DNA from: Lachnospiraceae bacterium
Lineage (GTDB): Bacteria > Bacillota > Clostridia > Lachnospirales > Lachnospiraceae
Length of the DNA: 64,000 bases
Assembly (NCBI GenBank): GCA_022790855.1
Contig: JAAVYA010000006.1
Location: forward strand, 62,001-126,000
Reading direction: 5' to 3'
The translations under genes were made by a program, and so were the position numbers. Of the stretch, positions 25,591 to 33,174 are shown one piece after another. Each line of letters begins with the position of its first letter. Positions within the stretch are counted from its first letter, which is position 1. The notes beneath the pieces were generated by a model. It made no database searches and was not told the DNA's origin. It was given only the letters and a program-made list of their open reading frames with translations.

Positions 25591-26037
25591 TTATAGATGG
25601 TCTGAATCAAGAATGACCGTAAAGGGTCCGTCATTACATAAAGATACCTTCATATCAGCACCGAACTCGCCCATTTGGACTACATCAATTTCAGTTTGGC
25701 AGGCTGCAACGATATGGTCGTATAATTGCTGGGCATGATCCGGAGCTCCGGCATTGATAAAGGACGGACGGTTGCCGCGTTTACAGTCTGCATACAGGGT
25801 GAACTGAGAAATTAACAGTAATTGCCCCTGGACATCCTTAAGAGCCAGGTTTGTCTTGCCGTTTTCGTCTTCAAAAATCCGAAGGCCGATCAGCTTTCGG
25901 ATCATCTTATCCGCGATTTCTTTTGTATCTTCTTTTGAGATGCCAATCAAAACAAGATATCCTTGCTGGATCTCTCCAATAACGTTTTCTTCTATTGATA
26001 CAGATGCCTTTGACACCCGTTGTATTACAAATCTCAT
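25591..26037 (-). CDS. dtd: D-aminoacyl-tRNA deacylase
   Basis: Hydrolyses D-aminoacyl-tRNAs (and mischarged glycyl-tRNA), removing D-amino acids from the translation pool. The 148-aa length is exactly typical. Signature segments are '[19 protein letters not shown]' (SQFTLYA catalytic motif) and '[15 protein letters not shown]', with the N-terminal '[16 protein letters not shown]'. ATG is preceded by AAAGGAG. It lies upstream of the recombinase gene on the same strand, 96 bases away. Confidence 0.97.
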   Translation of the reverse strand: MRFVIQRVSKASVSIEENVIGEIQQGYLVLIGISKEDTKEIADKMIRKLIGLRIFEDENGKTNLALKDVQGQLLLISQFTLYADCKRGNRPSFINAGAPDHAQQLYDHIVAACQTEIDVVQMGEFGADMKVSLCNDGPFTVILDSDHL

Positions 26038-26059
26038 GTGGTTACTCCTTTATAATTGT

Positions 26060-26096
26060 AACAGTTCAAGCAAGTGCGCAGACCTTCTGAACTGTT
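26060..26096. repeat. inverted repeat between the cysteine hydrolase and dtd genes
   Basis: AACAGTTCA (26060-26068) and TGAACTGTT (26088-26096) form a perfect 9-base stem around a 19-base loop. It sits just upstream of the dtd ribosome-binding site and overlaps the stop of the preceding gene. There is no T-run in either direction, so an operator or leader hairpin is as likely as a terminator. Confidence 0.4.
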
Positions 26097-26628
26097 AACT
26101 TATAATTTCAATTTGGCACATGCTCATGGCTTCCAAGGCATTTTTATGGCTTTCTGGCGTTACCCCTGCGCAACAGGACGCCTGAATGCGGATGGGCACC
26201 TCCGGCATAAATGCTTTGAAAAGCAAAGCATTGGAGATGACACAAATATCGGTACAAAGGCCGCATAATGTTATAGAAGAAATTCCCTCTGTGGTTTCCT
26301 GCTGATCTCTCAAATAAAATGCCAGTTCTTTGGAGCCAAATGTGCCTTTGTCAAAAACAGGCAGATCTCGTTCTTTTCGTATTTTCCCTAATTCGGGATG
26401 GAGCTCCCACCCCGCAGTTCCCTGGATGCAGTGTTCTACCGGCAGTTTTTTTCCTTCTGCCGTAGACAGATATTCCGTTGAATGGGTATCTCTGGTAAAC
26501 AAAACGTCCCCCGGAAAATTCTTGGCCAACGCTACAACAGAAGAAACAATTCCTTCCGCTTCGTTTGTGCCAAGAGATCCGTCAATAAAATCCTTCTGCA
26601 TATCAACTACAACTAAAATATCTTTCAT
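26095..26628 (-). CDS. nicotinamidase-like cysteine hydrolase (isochorismatase fold)
   Basis: The 177-aa protein has the Asp-Lys-Cys triad layout of nicotinamidase/PncA: 'ILVVVDMQKDFIDG' (Asp), 'VFDKGTFG' (Lys) and 'CGLCTDICVIS' (nucleophile Cys), plus metal-site-like 'RDTHSTEY' and 'LPVEHCIQGTAGWEL'. Conversion of nicotinamide to nicotinate, feeding NAD salvage, is the best guess, and nadD is encoded nearby at 29.3 kb, though related amidases share the fold. ATG 26628 follows AGGAGGGTGAAC; the track start is 7 codons too early. Confidence 0.85.
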   Translation of the reverse strand: MKDILVVVDMQKDFIDGSLGTNEAEGIVSSVVALAKNFPGDVLFTRDTHSTEYLSTAEGKKLPVEHCIQGTAGWELHPELGKIRKERDLPVFDKGTFGSKELAFYLRDQQETTEGISSITLCGLCTDICVISNALLFKAFMPEVPIRIQASCCAGVTPESHKNALEAMSMCQIEIIS

Positions 26629-26652
26629 GTTCACCCTCCTTGAAATCATCTT

Positions 26653-27381
26653 TCAGAGAAGCTTTGTAAAGCTATATTGAGCCATTACCTCTGAAATCCG
26701 TTGTTTTACAATCTCTGCAATGTCTACGGTCTTTAAACCCTTATACTCTTCGTAGTAAAGCGGCTTCAAAAAATGTACCTGAGTTGTAACTTTTCCGAAG
26801 GAGAAGCTGTTGAATACCTTGTAGGAATCAATCAGAGCCACTGGAACAATGGGAGCTTTGGCTTTTACCGCACACTTAAAGCTCCCGGGTTTAAAATCTC
26901 CCAGGATATTTTTATTATTGAATTCATAGCCTCCCTCCGGGAAAACAATGTATTTTCTGCCGCCTTTTACTTCATGGGAAACCTCATTGATGACAGTCAT
27001 AGCCTGACGTACATCATGAATATCCATGCGCTTTCCCTGCACCAGGTCTACAATCTCGCTTACCAAAAGGGTATGGGATTTTTTCTTGTCCATCACAAAA
27101 GAACAAGGCTCTTTATGAGAAATCATAATCCCCAAGGCGTCGTATTTTCCCTGGTGATTGGGGTACATTACATACCCTGCTTCTTCGGGAAGATTCTCTT
27201 CCCCATAAGAACGTGTATGGATCCGTCCACTACGTTTCATTAAGGTAATGGCATGGCGTACCAAATTGTAGCGCTTTAACTCGGAATATTTCTCCGGATG
27301 ATTGGCTTGATACCGCATTTTGGGAATCATATAGGGCGCACGGAATAAATTCATAAATATTACATATAAAAATCTTAGCAT
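26653..27381 (-). CDS. 1-acylglycerol-3-phosphate acyltransferase-like (PlsC family) protein
   Basis: Membrane-associated acyltransferase of phospholipid synthesis. The catalytic HX4D box is 'NHQGKYDALG' and the substrate-binding block is 'IVFPEGGYEF'; a third block 'APIVPVALIDSYK' follows. The 242 aa include an N-terminal hydrophobic stretch ('MLRFLYVIFMNLF'). Related lysophospholipid acyltransferases cannot be excluded. It has an AAGGAGA site and reads away from lexA, from which it is separated by a 245-base divergent region. Confidence 0.88.
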   Translation of the reverse strand: MLRFLYVIFMNLFRAPYMIPKMRYQANHPEKYSELKRYNLVRHAITLMKRSGRIHTRSYGEENLPEEAGYVMYPNHQGKYDALGIMISHKEPCSFVMDKKKSHTLLVSEIVDLVQGKRMDIHDVRQAMTVINEVSHEVKGGRKYIVFPEGGYEFNNKNILGDFKPGSFKCAVKAKAPIVPVALIDSYKVFNSFSFGKVTTQVHFLKPLYYEEYKGLKTVDIAEIVKQRISEVMAQYSFTKLL

Positions 27382-27500
27382 AGTCGTCTTCTCTCCTTAC
27401 CCACTCTTTCTATTATAGTCAAAAACGCTGCAAAAAACAACAGAATTTGCCGAAAAAACGTATCCTCTTTCTCCTGAAAAGCAAATCACACGCCAAAAAA

Positions 27501-27514
27501 CGAACAAATTTTCG
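27501..27514 (+). promoter_or_regulatory. candidate LexA (SOS/Cheo) box
   Basis: CGAACAAATTTTCG matches the Gram-positive SOS box CGAACNNNNGTTCG at all fixed positions except one (T for G). It lies 8 bases upstream of the lexA -35 hexamer, suggesting autoregulation. Only one box is seen. Confidence 0.5.
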
Positions 27515-27522
27515 AATAAATA

Positions 27523-27552
27523 TTTACTTTCCTCACATAGGTGTGCTATACT
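27523..27552 (+). promoter_or_regulatory. lexA promoter
   Basis: TTTACT (27523-27528), 18-base spacer, TATACT (27547-27552); a second TATAAT overlaps at 27553. Both match sigma-A hexamers and lie about 70 bases upstream of the lexA start. Confidence 0.65.
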
Positions 27553-27625
27553 TATAATTGATATCAGACAAGTGAAAAACAAGTAAGATTACAATATCTT
27601 GTGTATCATGATAAGGAGGTTTTTT

Positions 27626-28243
27626 ATGGCATATGGAAAGATCAGTGAGAAGCAGCGGGAGATTTTGGAATTTATCAAAAGTGAAATCTTAAATAAAGGT
27701 TATCCCCCGGCTGTACGGGATATCTGTGAAGCAGTTCACTTAAAGTCTACCTCTTCCGTACACTCCCACTTAGAGACATTGGAGAAGAACGGTTATATCC
27801 GCAGGGATCCCACGAAGCCCAGGGCGATTGAGATCATTGACGATAACTTTAACCTATTAAGGCGGGAGGTGGTAAACGTTCCGTTAATCGGGCGCGTGGC
27901 AGCCGGCCAACCTTTGCTGGCTGTAGAGAACATAGAGACTTATTTCCCGATTCCATCTGAGTACATGCCCAATGCAGAGACTTTTATGCTGAAGGTCAAA
28001 GGGGAAAGTATGATCAACGCCGGGATTTTTGACGGAGACAATATTCTGGTCCAAAAGCAAGCCGATGCGCAGAATGGGGATATGGTGGTGGCTCTAGTGG
28101 AGGATTCCGCCACTGTTAAAACATTTTTTAAGGAGGAAGGGCATTACCGCCTGCAGCCGGAAAATGATACCATGGAGCCGATCATTGTGGATCAGGTGGA
28201 GATCCTTGGAAAGGTATTTGGAATTTTCCGATTCTTTTCGTAA
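27626..28243 (+). CDS. lexA: SOS-response repressor LexA
   Basis: Represses DNA-damage genes and cleaves itself when RecA is activated. The 205-aa protein has an N-terminal winged helix ('ISEKQREILEFI', 'DICEAVHLKSTSSVHSHLETLEKNGYIRR') and an S24 peptidase domain. The self-cleavage bond Ala93-Gly94 is in 'RVAAGQPLL', the catalytic Ser128 in 'KGESMINAG' and Lys165 in 'SATVKTFF'. ATG 27626 follows AAGGAGG; the track start at 27599 is upstream of it. The gene stands alone on the plus strand among minus-strand neighbours. Confidence 0.98.
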   Translation: MAYGKISEKQREILEFIKSEILNKGYPPAVRDICEAVHLKSTSSVHSHLETLEKNGYIRRDPTKPRAIEIIDDNFNLLRREVVNVPLIGRVAAGQPLLAVENIETYFPIPSEYMPNAETFMLKVKGESMINAGIFDGDNILVQKQADAQNGDMVVALVEDSATVKTFFKEEGHYRLQPENDTMEPIIVDQVEILGKVFGIFRFFS

Positions 28244-28278
28244 AAAACACCCCGATTTATGAGTAGGATCAATTTTTA

Positions 28279-28323
28279 AGAAAGCCTCAATGGCATTTAG
28301 AAAGAATGCCAAAGGGGCTTTCT
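28279..28323. terminator. hairpin between convergent lexA and rsfS
   Basis: AGAAAGCCTC pairs with GGGGCTTTCT (one G-U), and an inner stem GGCATT/AATGCC extends it. It is placed between the two convergent stop codons and so may terminate both, but neither strand shows a good T-run. Confidence 0.5.
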
Positions 28324-28346
28324 ATGGGATGGGCACAGATAATTGT

Positions 28347-28697
28347 TTACAGGGCGTCCATATCCAAGGCTTTTCCATCCCGCCAGATGCGTTCCAAATC
28401 GTAGAACAGGCGGTCTTCCCTGGAAAATACATGGACAATAATATCGCCATAATCCATCAGTACCCAACTGGATTGGCGGTTCCCTTCGATTTGCTTTGCC
28501 GAATGGCCGATTTTTGACAGTGATTCTTCTACGGCATCCACCATCGCCTGTATCTGGTTGGGATTCATACCGTTTGCAATAATAAAGTAATCTGCCAGCA
28601 CAGATATTTCACTGATATCAATAATGCGGATATCTTCCGCTTTTTTGTCATTTAAGGCATTGCAGGCTGCTTTTGCCAATTCTCTTGATTCTGTCAT
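28347..28697 (-). CDS. rsfS: ribosome silencing factor RsfS
   Basis: Binds ribosomal protein L14 and blocks joining of the 30S and 50S subunits under starvation. The 116-aa protein shows the RsfS/DUF143 pattern 'DIRIIDISEISVLADYFIIANGMNPNQIQAMVDAVEE' and 'WVLMDYGDIIVHVFSREDRLFYDLERIW'. RBS AGGAGGTAG. It ends the run obgE-yhbY-nadD-yqeK-rsfS, an order conserved in Firmicutes. Confidence 0.97.
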   Translation of the reverse strand: MTESRELAKAACNALNDKKAEDIRIIDISEISVLADYFIIANGMNPNQIQAMVDAVEESLSKIGHSAKQIEGNRQSSWVLMDYGDIIVHVFSREDRLFYDLERIWRDGKALDMDAL

Positions 28698-28749
28698 TTC
28701 CTACCTCCTGACTTTCGTGTTTTACACCTTGCAATCAGTTGCATTGGGT

Positions 28750-29328
28750 TTACTCTTCTTCCTGATTGCTCCGGGTAAAATATTCGTAAGCTTTCATTGT
28801 CATGGGATCAAGCTCCCCTTTCCCCTCTTTTAAGTACTCCAGAGTGTCTTCCAGGATGATCTTCATGGTTTCATTTAAATCTTGAAAAGCCGCTACCCTT
28901 ACATTAGGCAGATCCGGCGCTTTGTCACGATTTGGTTCAATGTAATCGGCAATATAAATGATCTTATCCAAAAGATTCATGTAAGGGGCTCCTGTGGTGT
29001 GTACTTTAATGGCATGGAGAATTTCCAGATCCTTAATCCCATACTGCTCTCTGGCCAAATACGCCCCTAATTTTGCATGAAGTAAGAAGGGGCTCCTCTG
29101 CTCGTAAGGAGTAATCTCGATTTTATTTTTGATGCAAAGCTGCATCTTCTTATCATTGGGAATGCATTTTGCACAGTCATGAAGCAGTCCGGCTATCATG
29201 GCCTTTTCCACATCTCCGCCATGGGCCATCGCAAGGGAAGCGGCGGTATACATCACCCCCATCGTATGGCGGTAGCGCTCTTTATCTAATTCTTTTCGAA
29301 GCTTTTTTTCAATATCAATTTGTTTCAT
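28750..29328 (-). CDS. YqeK family HD-domain Ap4A hydrolase
   Basis: HD-superfamily phosphohydrolase; YqeK homologues hydrolyse diadenosine tetraphosphate to two ADP. The 192-aa protein has the HD metal motif 'MIAGLLHDCAKCIP', the upstream His in 'RYRHTMGVMYTAASLA', 'LHAKLGAYLAREQYGI' and 'IIYIADYIEPNRDKAP'. The gene overlaps the end of nadD by 14 bases, so the two are translationally coupled. Confidence 0.95.
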   Translation of the reverse strand: MKQIDIEKKLRKELDKERYRHTMGVMYTAASLAMAHGGDVEKAMIAGLLHDCAKCIPNDKKMQLCIKNKIEITPYEQRSPFLLHAKLGAYLAREQYGIKDLEILHAIKVHTTGAPYMNLLDKIIYIADYIEPNRDKAPDLPNVRVAAFQDLNETMKIILEDTLEYLKEGKGELDPMTMKAYEYFTRSNQEEE

Positions 29329-29998
29329 ATGATTGATTCCTTATGTTCCGGTCCGGCACATGCCTGGTGGCTGCAGCGCCGTTGTCATATAGTTGATGCT
29401 CCATAATATAGTCTCTCACAGGTTCCGGCAACATATAACGTATGGTTCTTCCACTTCCTGCCCGCTCCCGGATATTTTGGGAAGATACGGAAAAATTGGG
29501 GGTATTTAACCGGAAGATCCGCTCTGTTCCATACCATGCATTCAGTTCATCCTTTTGTCTTTCAAAATTACTGCCGTCCACATCATCCCTTACGGCCGCC
29601 AATATGCAGGAAGCGTCCAGAATTCTTTTTGGATACTTCCAATGGCCAAAATCCTGCAGAGAATCTCCCCCCATAATGAAAAAGAACAGATCCTGGGGAT
29701 ATTGTTCCCTCAATCCTTCCAGTGTCCGATAGGTGTAATTAATACCGGCAGAATGAATCTCAAACAGGGATAAATCAAAGCATGGATTATCCCAAATAGC
29801 AAGACGTATCATTTCGCAGCGGTGGGCAGCGTCTGTCATATGCTGTTTGGTCTTATGGGGCGAATGCCCGCTGGGAATGAAAATAACCTTATCCAGTTGA
29901 TATTGGGCGGCTGCGTTTTCCGCAATCAGCAAGTGGCCGTAATGAATGGGATCGAAGGCTCCGCCCATAATGCCAGTTCTTATTTGCTTTTCACTCAC
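29315..29998 (-). CDS. nadD: nicotinate-nucleotide adenylyltransferase NadD
   Basis: Adenylates nicotinate mononucleotide to deamido-NAD in NAD synthesis. The nucleotidyltransferase signature is 'GIMGGAFDPIHYGHLLIAE' and the ISxxxxR-type motif near the C-terminus is 'FSVSSQNIRERAGSG'. A C-terminal extension ('DNGAAATRHVPDRNIRNQ') goes past the family domain. The track start (GTG 30007) lies 0-1 bases from GGAGG; GTG 29998, eight bases away, gives 'MSEKQIRTGIMGG' and is preferred (227 aa). Confidence 0.95.
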   Translation of the reverse strand: MSEKQIRTGIMGGAFDPIHYGHLLIAENAAAQYQLDKVIFIPSGHSPHKTKQHMTDAAHRCEMIRLAIWDNPCFDLSLFEIHSAGINYTYRTLEGLREQYPQDLFFFIMGGDSLQDFGHWKYPKRILDASCILAAVRDDVDGSNFERQKDELNAWYGTERIFRLNTPNFSVSSQNIRERAGSGRTIRYMLPEPVRDYIMEHQLYDNGAAATRHVPDRNIRNQSYETN

Positions 29999-30012
29999 AG
30001 GATACACCTCCG

Positions 30013-30303
30013 TTACCCTGGTAATTGAATTTTAGGATCCTTTTTGGAAGGACGGTATAAAATGATTTTTTTGCCGATCACATGAACCACCGAGGAATGG
30101 GTACGGCCTGCCAGAGTCTCTGCGATTTCCCCGGGATCGTCAAAACAATTTTTCAGTACGGACAGCTTAATTAATTCTCTTTTTTCCAATGCTTCATCTA
30201 CGGCAGCGGAAAACTCTGGCGTTAAACTGGCCTTTCCCACCTGAAAAATAGGCGTTAAATGGGTAGAGAGCCCTTTTAAGTAGGCTCGCTGTTTGCTTGT
30301 CAT
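30013..30303 (-). CDS. YhbY family (CRM domain) ribosome-associated RNA-binding protein
   Basis: A 96-aa single CRM-domain protein associated with pre-50S ribosomes. Family features: 'LKGLSTHLTPIFQVGKASLTPEF' with the GxxG-like loop, 'ALEKRELIKLSVLKNCFDD', 'VVHVIGKKIILYRPSKKDPKIQLP'. It lies 14 bases before the nadD start and 42 bases after obgE. Confidence 0.96.
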   Translation of the reverse strand: MTSKQRAYLKGLSTHLTPIFQVGKASLTPEFSAAVDEALEKRELIKLSVLKNCFDDPGEIAETLAGRTHSSVVHVIGKKIILYRPSKKDPKIQLPG

Positions 30304-30319
30304 ATAGGTGTTCCTCCTT

Positions 30320-30337
30320 CATGTAATGAATTACATG
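30320..30337. repeat. 18-base palindrome between obgE and yhbY
   Basis: CATGTAAT-GA-ATTACATG is a near-complete palindrome in the 42-base gap between the two genes, just before the yhbY GGAGG site. The stem is AT-rich and not followed by a T-run. Confidence 0.35.
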
Positions 30338-30345
30338 CTATATTT

Positions 30346-31632
30346 CTATTTATAGTAATCAAAGGACAATCCGTACATGCGGACCGTATCCCCTTCTTGG
30401 ATACCTGCCTGTTCCAGGGATTCCAATATGCCCTGTTCTTTAAGAAACTTTTGAAAAAACAGGAATCCTTTTTCTGAATCTATATTGGTATACCCCAGCA
30501 TTTTTTCAATTTTGGGGCCTTCCACGACATAAACGTCTTCTTTCGGCTCGTATTCCACCGTATAAGGTTCATTTTCAAATACGTTAAGCTCTGGAAAGTA
30601 TTCTTGTTCAAATACAATCGGCGTTTCGTCTACCGTGGAAAGAAGGTGGTTTACATGATACAGAAGTTCCTTTAAATTCTGGCCGCTGACTGCGGAAATG
30701 GGAATCACAGAAATTCCCTGGGGTTCAAACTCCTCCTTCAGCTTAGGCAGAAAGCTTTCCTGCTCATCGTAAATGGCATCTATTTTATTGGCGGCGATTA
30801 CTTGAGGTTTTTCCAGCAAGCTTGGATTATAAGCTTTTAGTTCCTTATTAATGGCATAAATGTCCGCTACCGGATCTCTGCCTTCCGTAGCGGCGGCATC
30901 CACCATATGGATCATAACCTTTGTGCGCTCAATATGCTTTAAGAATTCGTGTCCTAAGCCCACGCCCTGGGACGCCCCCTCAATAAGCCCTGGAATATCG
31001 GCAATGACAAAGCCCTGTCCCTGGTCTAGATCCACAACTCCCAGATTTGGATTCAATGTGGTAAAATGGTAATTGGCAATCTTGGGTCTGGCATTGGTGA
31101 CTCTGGACAAAAAAGTGGATTTTCCCACATTGGGAAAGCCTACCAGACCTACGTCTGCGATCACTTTAAGCTCCAGCCGTACTTCCAGTTCCATGGCAGG
31201 CTGCCCGGGCTGGGCATATTTGGGCGCCTGCATTGTAGCTGTGGCAAAATGCTGGTTCCCCATACCGCCTCTTCCGCCTTTTAAGATGACCTGTCTCATG
31301 TTTCCTCCGGATAGATCGGCAATCACTTTATCTGTTGCTGCATCCCGAAGAATGGTTCCTGCCGGCACCTTTAATACCAGATCGGCGCCATTTTTTCCAT
31401 GGCAATTGCGTTTCCCGCCCGGTTCTCCGTTCTCCGCAGCAAATTTGCGTCTGTGGCGGAAGTCCACCAGCGTATTCAGACCCGGATCTACTTCTAGTAT
31501 AATGCTTCCGCCGTTGCCGCCGTCGCCGCCGTCCGGCCCGCCGTTGGGAACATATTTCTCCCGGCGAAAAGAGACATGCCCATCTCCGCCTCTTCCTGAC
31601 TTTATGATAATTTTTGCACTGTCTGCAAACAT
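30346..31632 (-). CDS. obgE: GTPase ObgE/CgtA
   Basis: Essential ribosome-associated GTPase linked to 50S assembly and stress. The 428-aa protein has the Gly-rich Obg fold (residues ~1-158, 'GGDGGNGGSIILEVDPGLNTL'), the G domain (G1 'GFPNVGKSTFLS', G3 'DIPGLIEGA', G4 'NKID') and the C-terminal OCT domain ('YTVEYEPKEDVYVVEGPKIEKML'), which is present in Firmicutes but not in all Obg proteins. It follows the rplU-prp-rpmA genes, which is the conserved order. Confidence 0.98.
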   Translation of the reverse strand: MFADSAKIIIKSGRGGDGHVSFRREKYVPNGGPDGGDGGNGGSIILEVDPGLNTLVDFRHRRKFAAENGEPGGKRNCHGKNGADLVLKVPAGTILRDAATDKVIADLSGGNMRQVILKGGRGGMGNQHFATATMQAPKYAQPGQPAMELEVRLELKVIADVGLVGFPNVGKSTFLSRVTNARPKIANYHFTTLNPNLGVVDLDQGQGFVIADIPGLIEGASQGVGLGHEFLKHIERTKVMIHMVDAAATEGRDPVADIYAINKELKAYNPSLLEKPQVIAANKIDAIYDEQESFLPKLKEEFEPQGISVIPISAVSGQNLKELLYHVNHLLSTVDETPIVFEQEYFPELNVFENEPYTVEYEPKEDVYVVEGPKIEKMLGYTNIDSEKGFLFFQKFLKEQGILESLEQAGIQEGDTVRMYGLSFDYYK

Positions 31633-31684
31633 GGTCTCACCTCTCTTTGGGAAAAATCGCCAGGAACGACAATTTTTCTACAGC

Positions 31685-31723
31685 AAAAAACACAATAGAC
31701 CCGGCTGAAACAGTCGAGTCTAT
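31685..31723 (-). terminator. terminator after rpmA
   Basis: On the minus strand ATAGACTCGACTG pairs with CAGCCGGGTCTAT around a TTT loop (13 positions, one mismatch, one G-U), then TGTGTTTTTT follows. It lies 10 bases past the rpmA stop and would separate the ribosomal-protein transcript from obgE, or attenuate it. Confidence 0.82.
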
Positions 31724-31732
31724 CAAGTCTTA

Positions 31733-32023
31733 TTATTCGTTGCTTGCTACTGGATATACGGAAGCCTGCTTTTTGTCTCTTCCCTTGCGCTCAAACCTAA
31801 GAACGCCGTCCACCTTAGCGAATAAGGTATCGTCTCCGCCTCTTCCAACGTTAACGCCCGGATGGATCTTAGTACCGCGCTGTCTGTATAAAATATTTCC
31901 AGCCTTTACGAATTGTCCGTCAGCTCTTTTCGCACCTAATCTCTTAGATTCGGAATCTCTGCCGTTCTTGGTAGAACCAACTCCCTTTTTATGTGCAAAC
32001 AATTGAAGATTCATATTCAACAT
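31733..32023 (-). CDS. rpmA: 50S ribosomal protein L27 (with cleavable N-terminus)
   Basis: L27 reaches the peptidyl-transferase centre with its N-terminus. The sequence begins '[23 protein letters not shown]'; in Firmicutes the leader ending in LQLF is removed by the protease Prp to expose Ala-His-Lys, and Prp is encoded immediately upstream. ATG 32023 follows CAAGGAGG; the track start at 32068 lies in the prp gene. The core '[39 protein letters not shown]' is fully conserved. Length 96 aa. Confidence 0.98.
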   Translation of the reverse strand: MLNMNLQLFAHKKGVGSTKNGRDSESKRLGAKRADGQFVKAGNILYRQRGTKIHPGVNVGRGGDDTLFAKVDGVLRFERKGRDKKQASVYPVASNE

Positions 32024-32027
32024 ATTC

Positions 32028-32357
32028 TTACACCTCCTTGCATAAAACCGAAATATACTCGTCGCCATAAAATTCCTGTATTCCTTGTAAGCCCAAAAAC
32101 AATGACTTCAGAAGAAGTCTTCCTGCATCGGATGCCGCTTCCTGAAACCGGAAAGAGACCAAACCGGATTCCTCTTCCGTCTTTACCTCATATTTGTCAT
32201 GGGTAAAGGCTTCGATGGAATTCACGGTATTCAATACCAGCGCGGAAACGCCTGCGCATACGATATCTTCCCCTGCCTGGGCATACCCGGCATGTCCGAT
32301 ACTGTCAAAACCCTCATATTCCTGATCATGGTTCTTGTAAATCGTTACATGAATCAT
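32028..32357 (-). CDS. prp: ribosomal-processing cysteine protease Prp
   Basis: Cysteine protease that removes the N-terminal extension of L27. The 109-aa protein has the family active-site pair in '[20 protein letters not shown]' (His and Cys), and its small size and location between rplU and rpmA match the conserved Firmicutes arrangement. It overlaps neither neighbour: 16 bases to rplU and 4 to the rpmA start. Formerly annotated as YsxB. Confidence 0.97.
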   Translation of the reverse strand: MIHVTIYKNHDQEYEGFDSIGHAGYAQAGEDIVCAGVSALVLNTVNSIEAFTHDKYEVKTEEESGLVSFRFQEAASDAGRLLLKSLFLGLQGIQEFYGDEYISVLCKEV

Positions 32358-32373
32358 AATAATTTCCTGTCAA

Positions 32374-32679
32374 TTAGCCGTTAATCTTGTCAATCTTAAC
32401 CTTGGTGAAGGACTGTCTGTGGCCGTTCTTCTTATGATAGCCAGTCTTTCTCTTGTACTTATAGACAATCACTTTCTTGCCTCTGCCGTTGGCTACGACA
32501 GAACCCTCTACAGTTGCATTGGCTACATCTGCTCCAACCTTTAAGGAATCGTTGCTGACGGCTAATACATCGTCAAAAGTAACCTTCTCATCAACTTCCA
32601 AACCAAGCTTTTCAATGGTAATGATATCGCCTTCGGATACTTTGTACTGTTTTCCGCCTGTTGCTATAATTGCGTACAT
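32374..32679 (-). CDS. rplU: 50S ribosomal protein L21
   Basis: Primary 23S rRNA-binding protein. The 101 residues begin '[25 protein letters not shown]' and end with the basic block '[29 protein letters not shown]', both family-typical. ATG 32679 is placed after AGGAGGTGTGCC; the track start is three codons earlier and would sit on the ribosome-binding site. It heads the rplU-prp-rpmA unit and is preceded by a strong promoter and a short structured leader. Confidence 0.98.
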   Translation of the reverse strand: MYAIIATGGKQYKVSEGDIITIEKLGLEVDEKVTFDDVLAVSNDSLKVGADVANATVEGSVVANGRGKKVIVYKYKRKTGYHKKNGHRQSFTKVKIDKING

Positions 32680-32758
32680 ATGGCACACCTCCTATTATCA
32701 TTACTCGCCAGCTTCGGTGCTGCTTTGGCAGTCTTTCTAACCTCGCTGTGCGGCATAC
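32680..32758 (-). ncRNA. putative L21 leader RNA
   Basis: About 80 untranslated bases lie between the promoter and rplU. Possible pairings include ACTGCCA with TGGCGAGT (one bulge). Many Firmicutes have an L21 autoregulatory leader at this place; a covariance-model search (L21_leader) would be needed to confirm it, so this rests on position more than on sequence. Confidence 0.45.
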
Positions 32759-32764
32759 CGTTGT

Positions 32765-32793
32765 ATCATAGCATGAATCTCTCCATTCGTCAA
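32765..32793 (-). promoter_or_regulatory. promoter of the rplU-prp-rpmA operon
   Basis: On the minus strand TTGACG (plus 32788-32793), a 17-base spacer and TATGAT (plus 32765-32770), each one base from consensus. Transcription would start near 32758. Confidence 0.82.
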
Positions 32794-32841
32794 CCTTTAT
32801 TTTGCCGGATTTTTCCTGGTTTTTCCTGCCGTTTTTATGCA

Positions 32842-33045
32842 TTACATCTGATGTCTTACGATTTTATATTCATCGTCCAAACGGTAATAAGGACAATCGT
32901 GAAAGGATCCCGTCAGAAAGCGGCCAAACTCGTCTTCATCCAGGTTTACCATACAGCTATAACATTCATACTCTTCTTCATAACAGTAATTGGCGCAGCT
33001 CTCGCAGTTGGTAGCTGCAGTCTTTCTGTTTCGCCGTTGCTCCAT
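32842..33045 (-). CDS. DUF6472-like small Cys-rich protein
   Basis: A 67-aa acidic protein with the cysteine pattern 'CESCANYCYEEEYECYSC' and a conserved tail 'VNLDEDEFGRFLTGSFHDCPYYR', suggesting metal binding or disulfides. I recognise it as a small conserved family next to rng and rplU in Lachnospiraceae (DUF6472, from memory). Function is unknown. ATG is preceded by AAGGAGCATT. Confidence 0.75.
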   Translation of the reverse strand: MEQRRNRKTAATNCESCANYCYEEEYECYSCMVNLDEDEFGRFLTGSFHDCPYYRLDDEYKIVRHQM

Positions 33046-33112
33046 AATGCTCCTTACCTCATGGGATAAAATTTAGCTTTTGCCATATGTCCTCTTGTTT
33101 CCTGGAATATAG

Positions 33113-33139
33113 AGTTTACATAATTGAATTATGTAAACT
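33113..33139. other. 27-base perfect palindrome with XerD-type dif arms
   Basis: AGTTTACATAATT-G-AATTATGTAAACT is perfect over 13 bases on each side. Read as a Xer site it is AGTTTACATAA-TTGAA-TTATGTAAACT: two inverted copies of TTATGTAAACT, which is the XerD-side arm of B. subtilis dif, with a 5-base centre. It lies between the rng stop and the DUF6472 gene. An operator for a repressor is the main alternative. Confidence 0.6.
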
Positions 33140-33174
33140 TACTATTTTTTTTGAAAGGAAGATGGCCGAATTGA

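Noticed and set aside
31073-31708. 211-codon plus-strand ORF over obgE
   Set aside because: It is an antisense shadow of the Gly-rich Obg domain, rich in Pro and Ser as expected from that composition.
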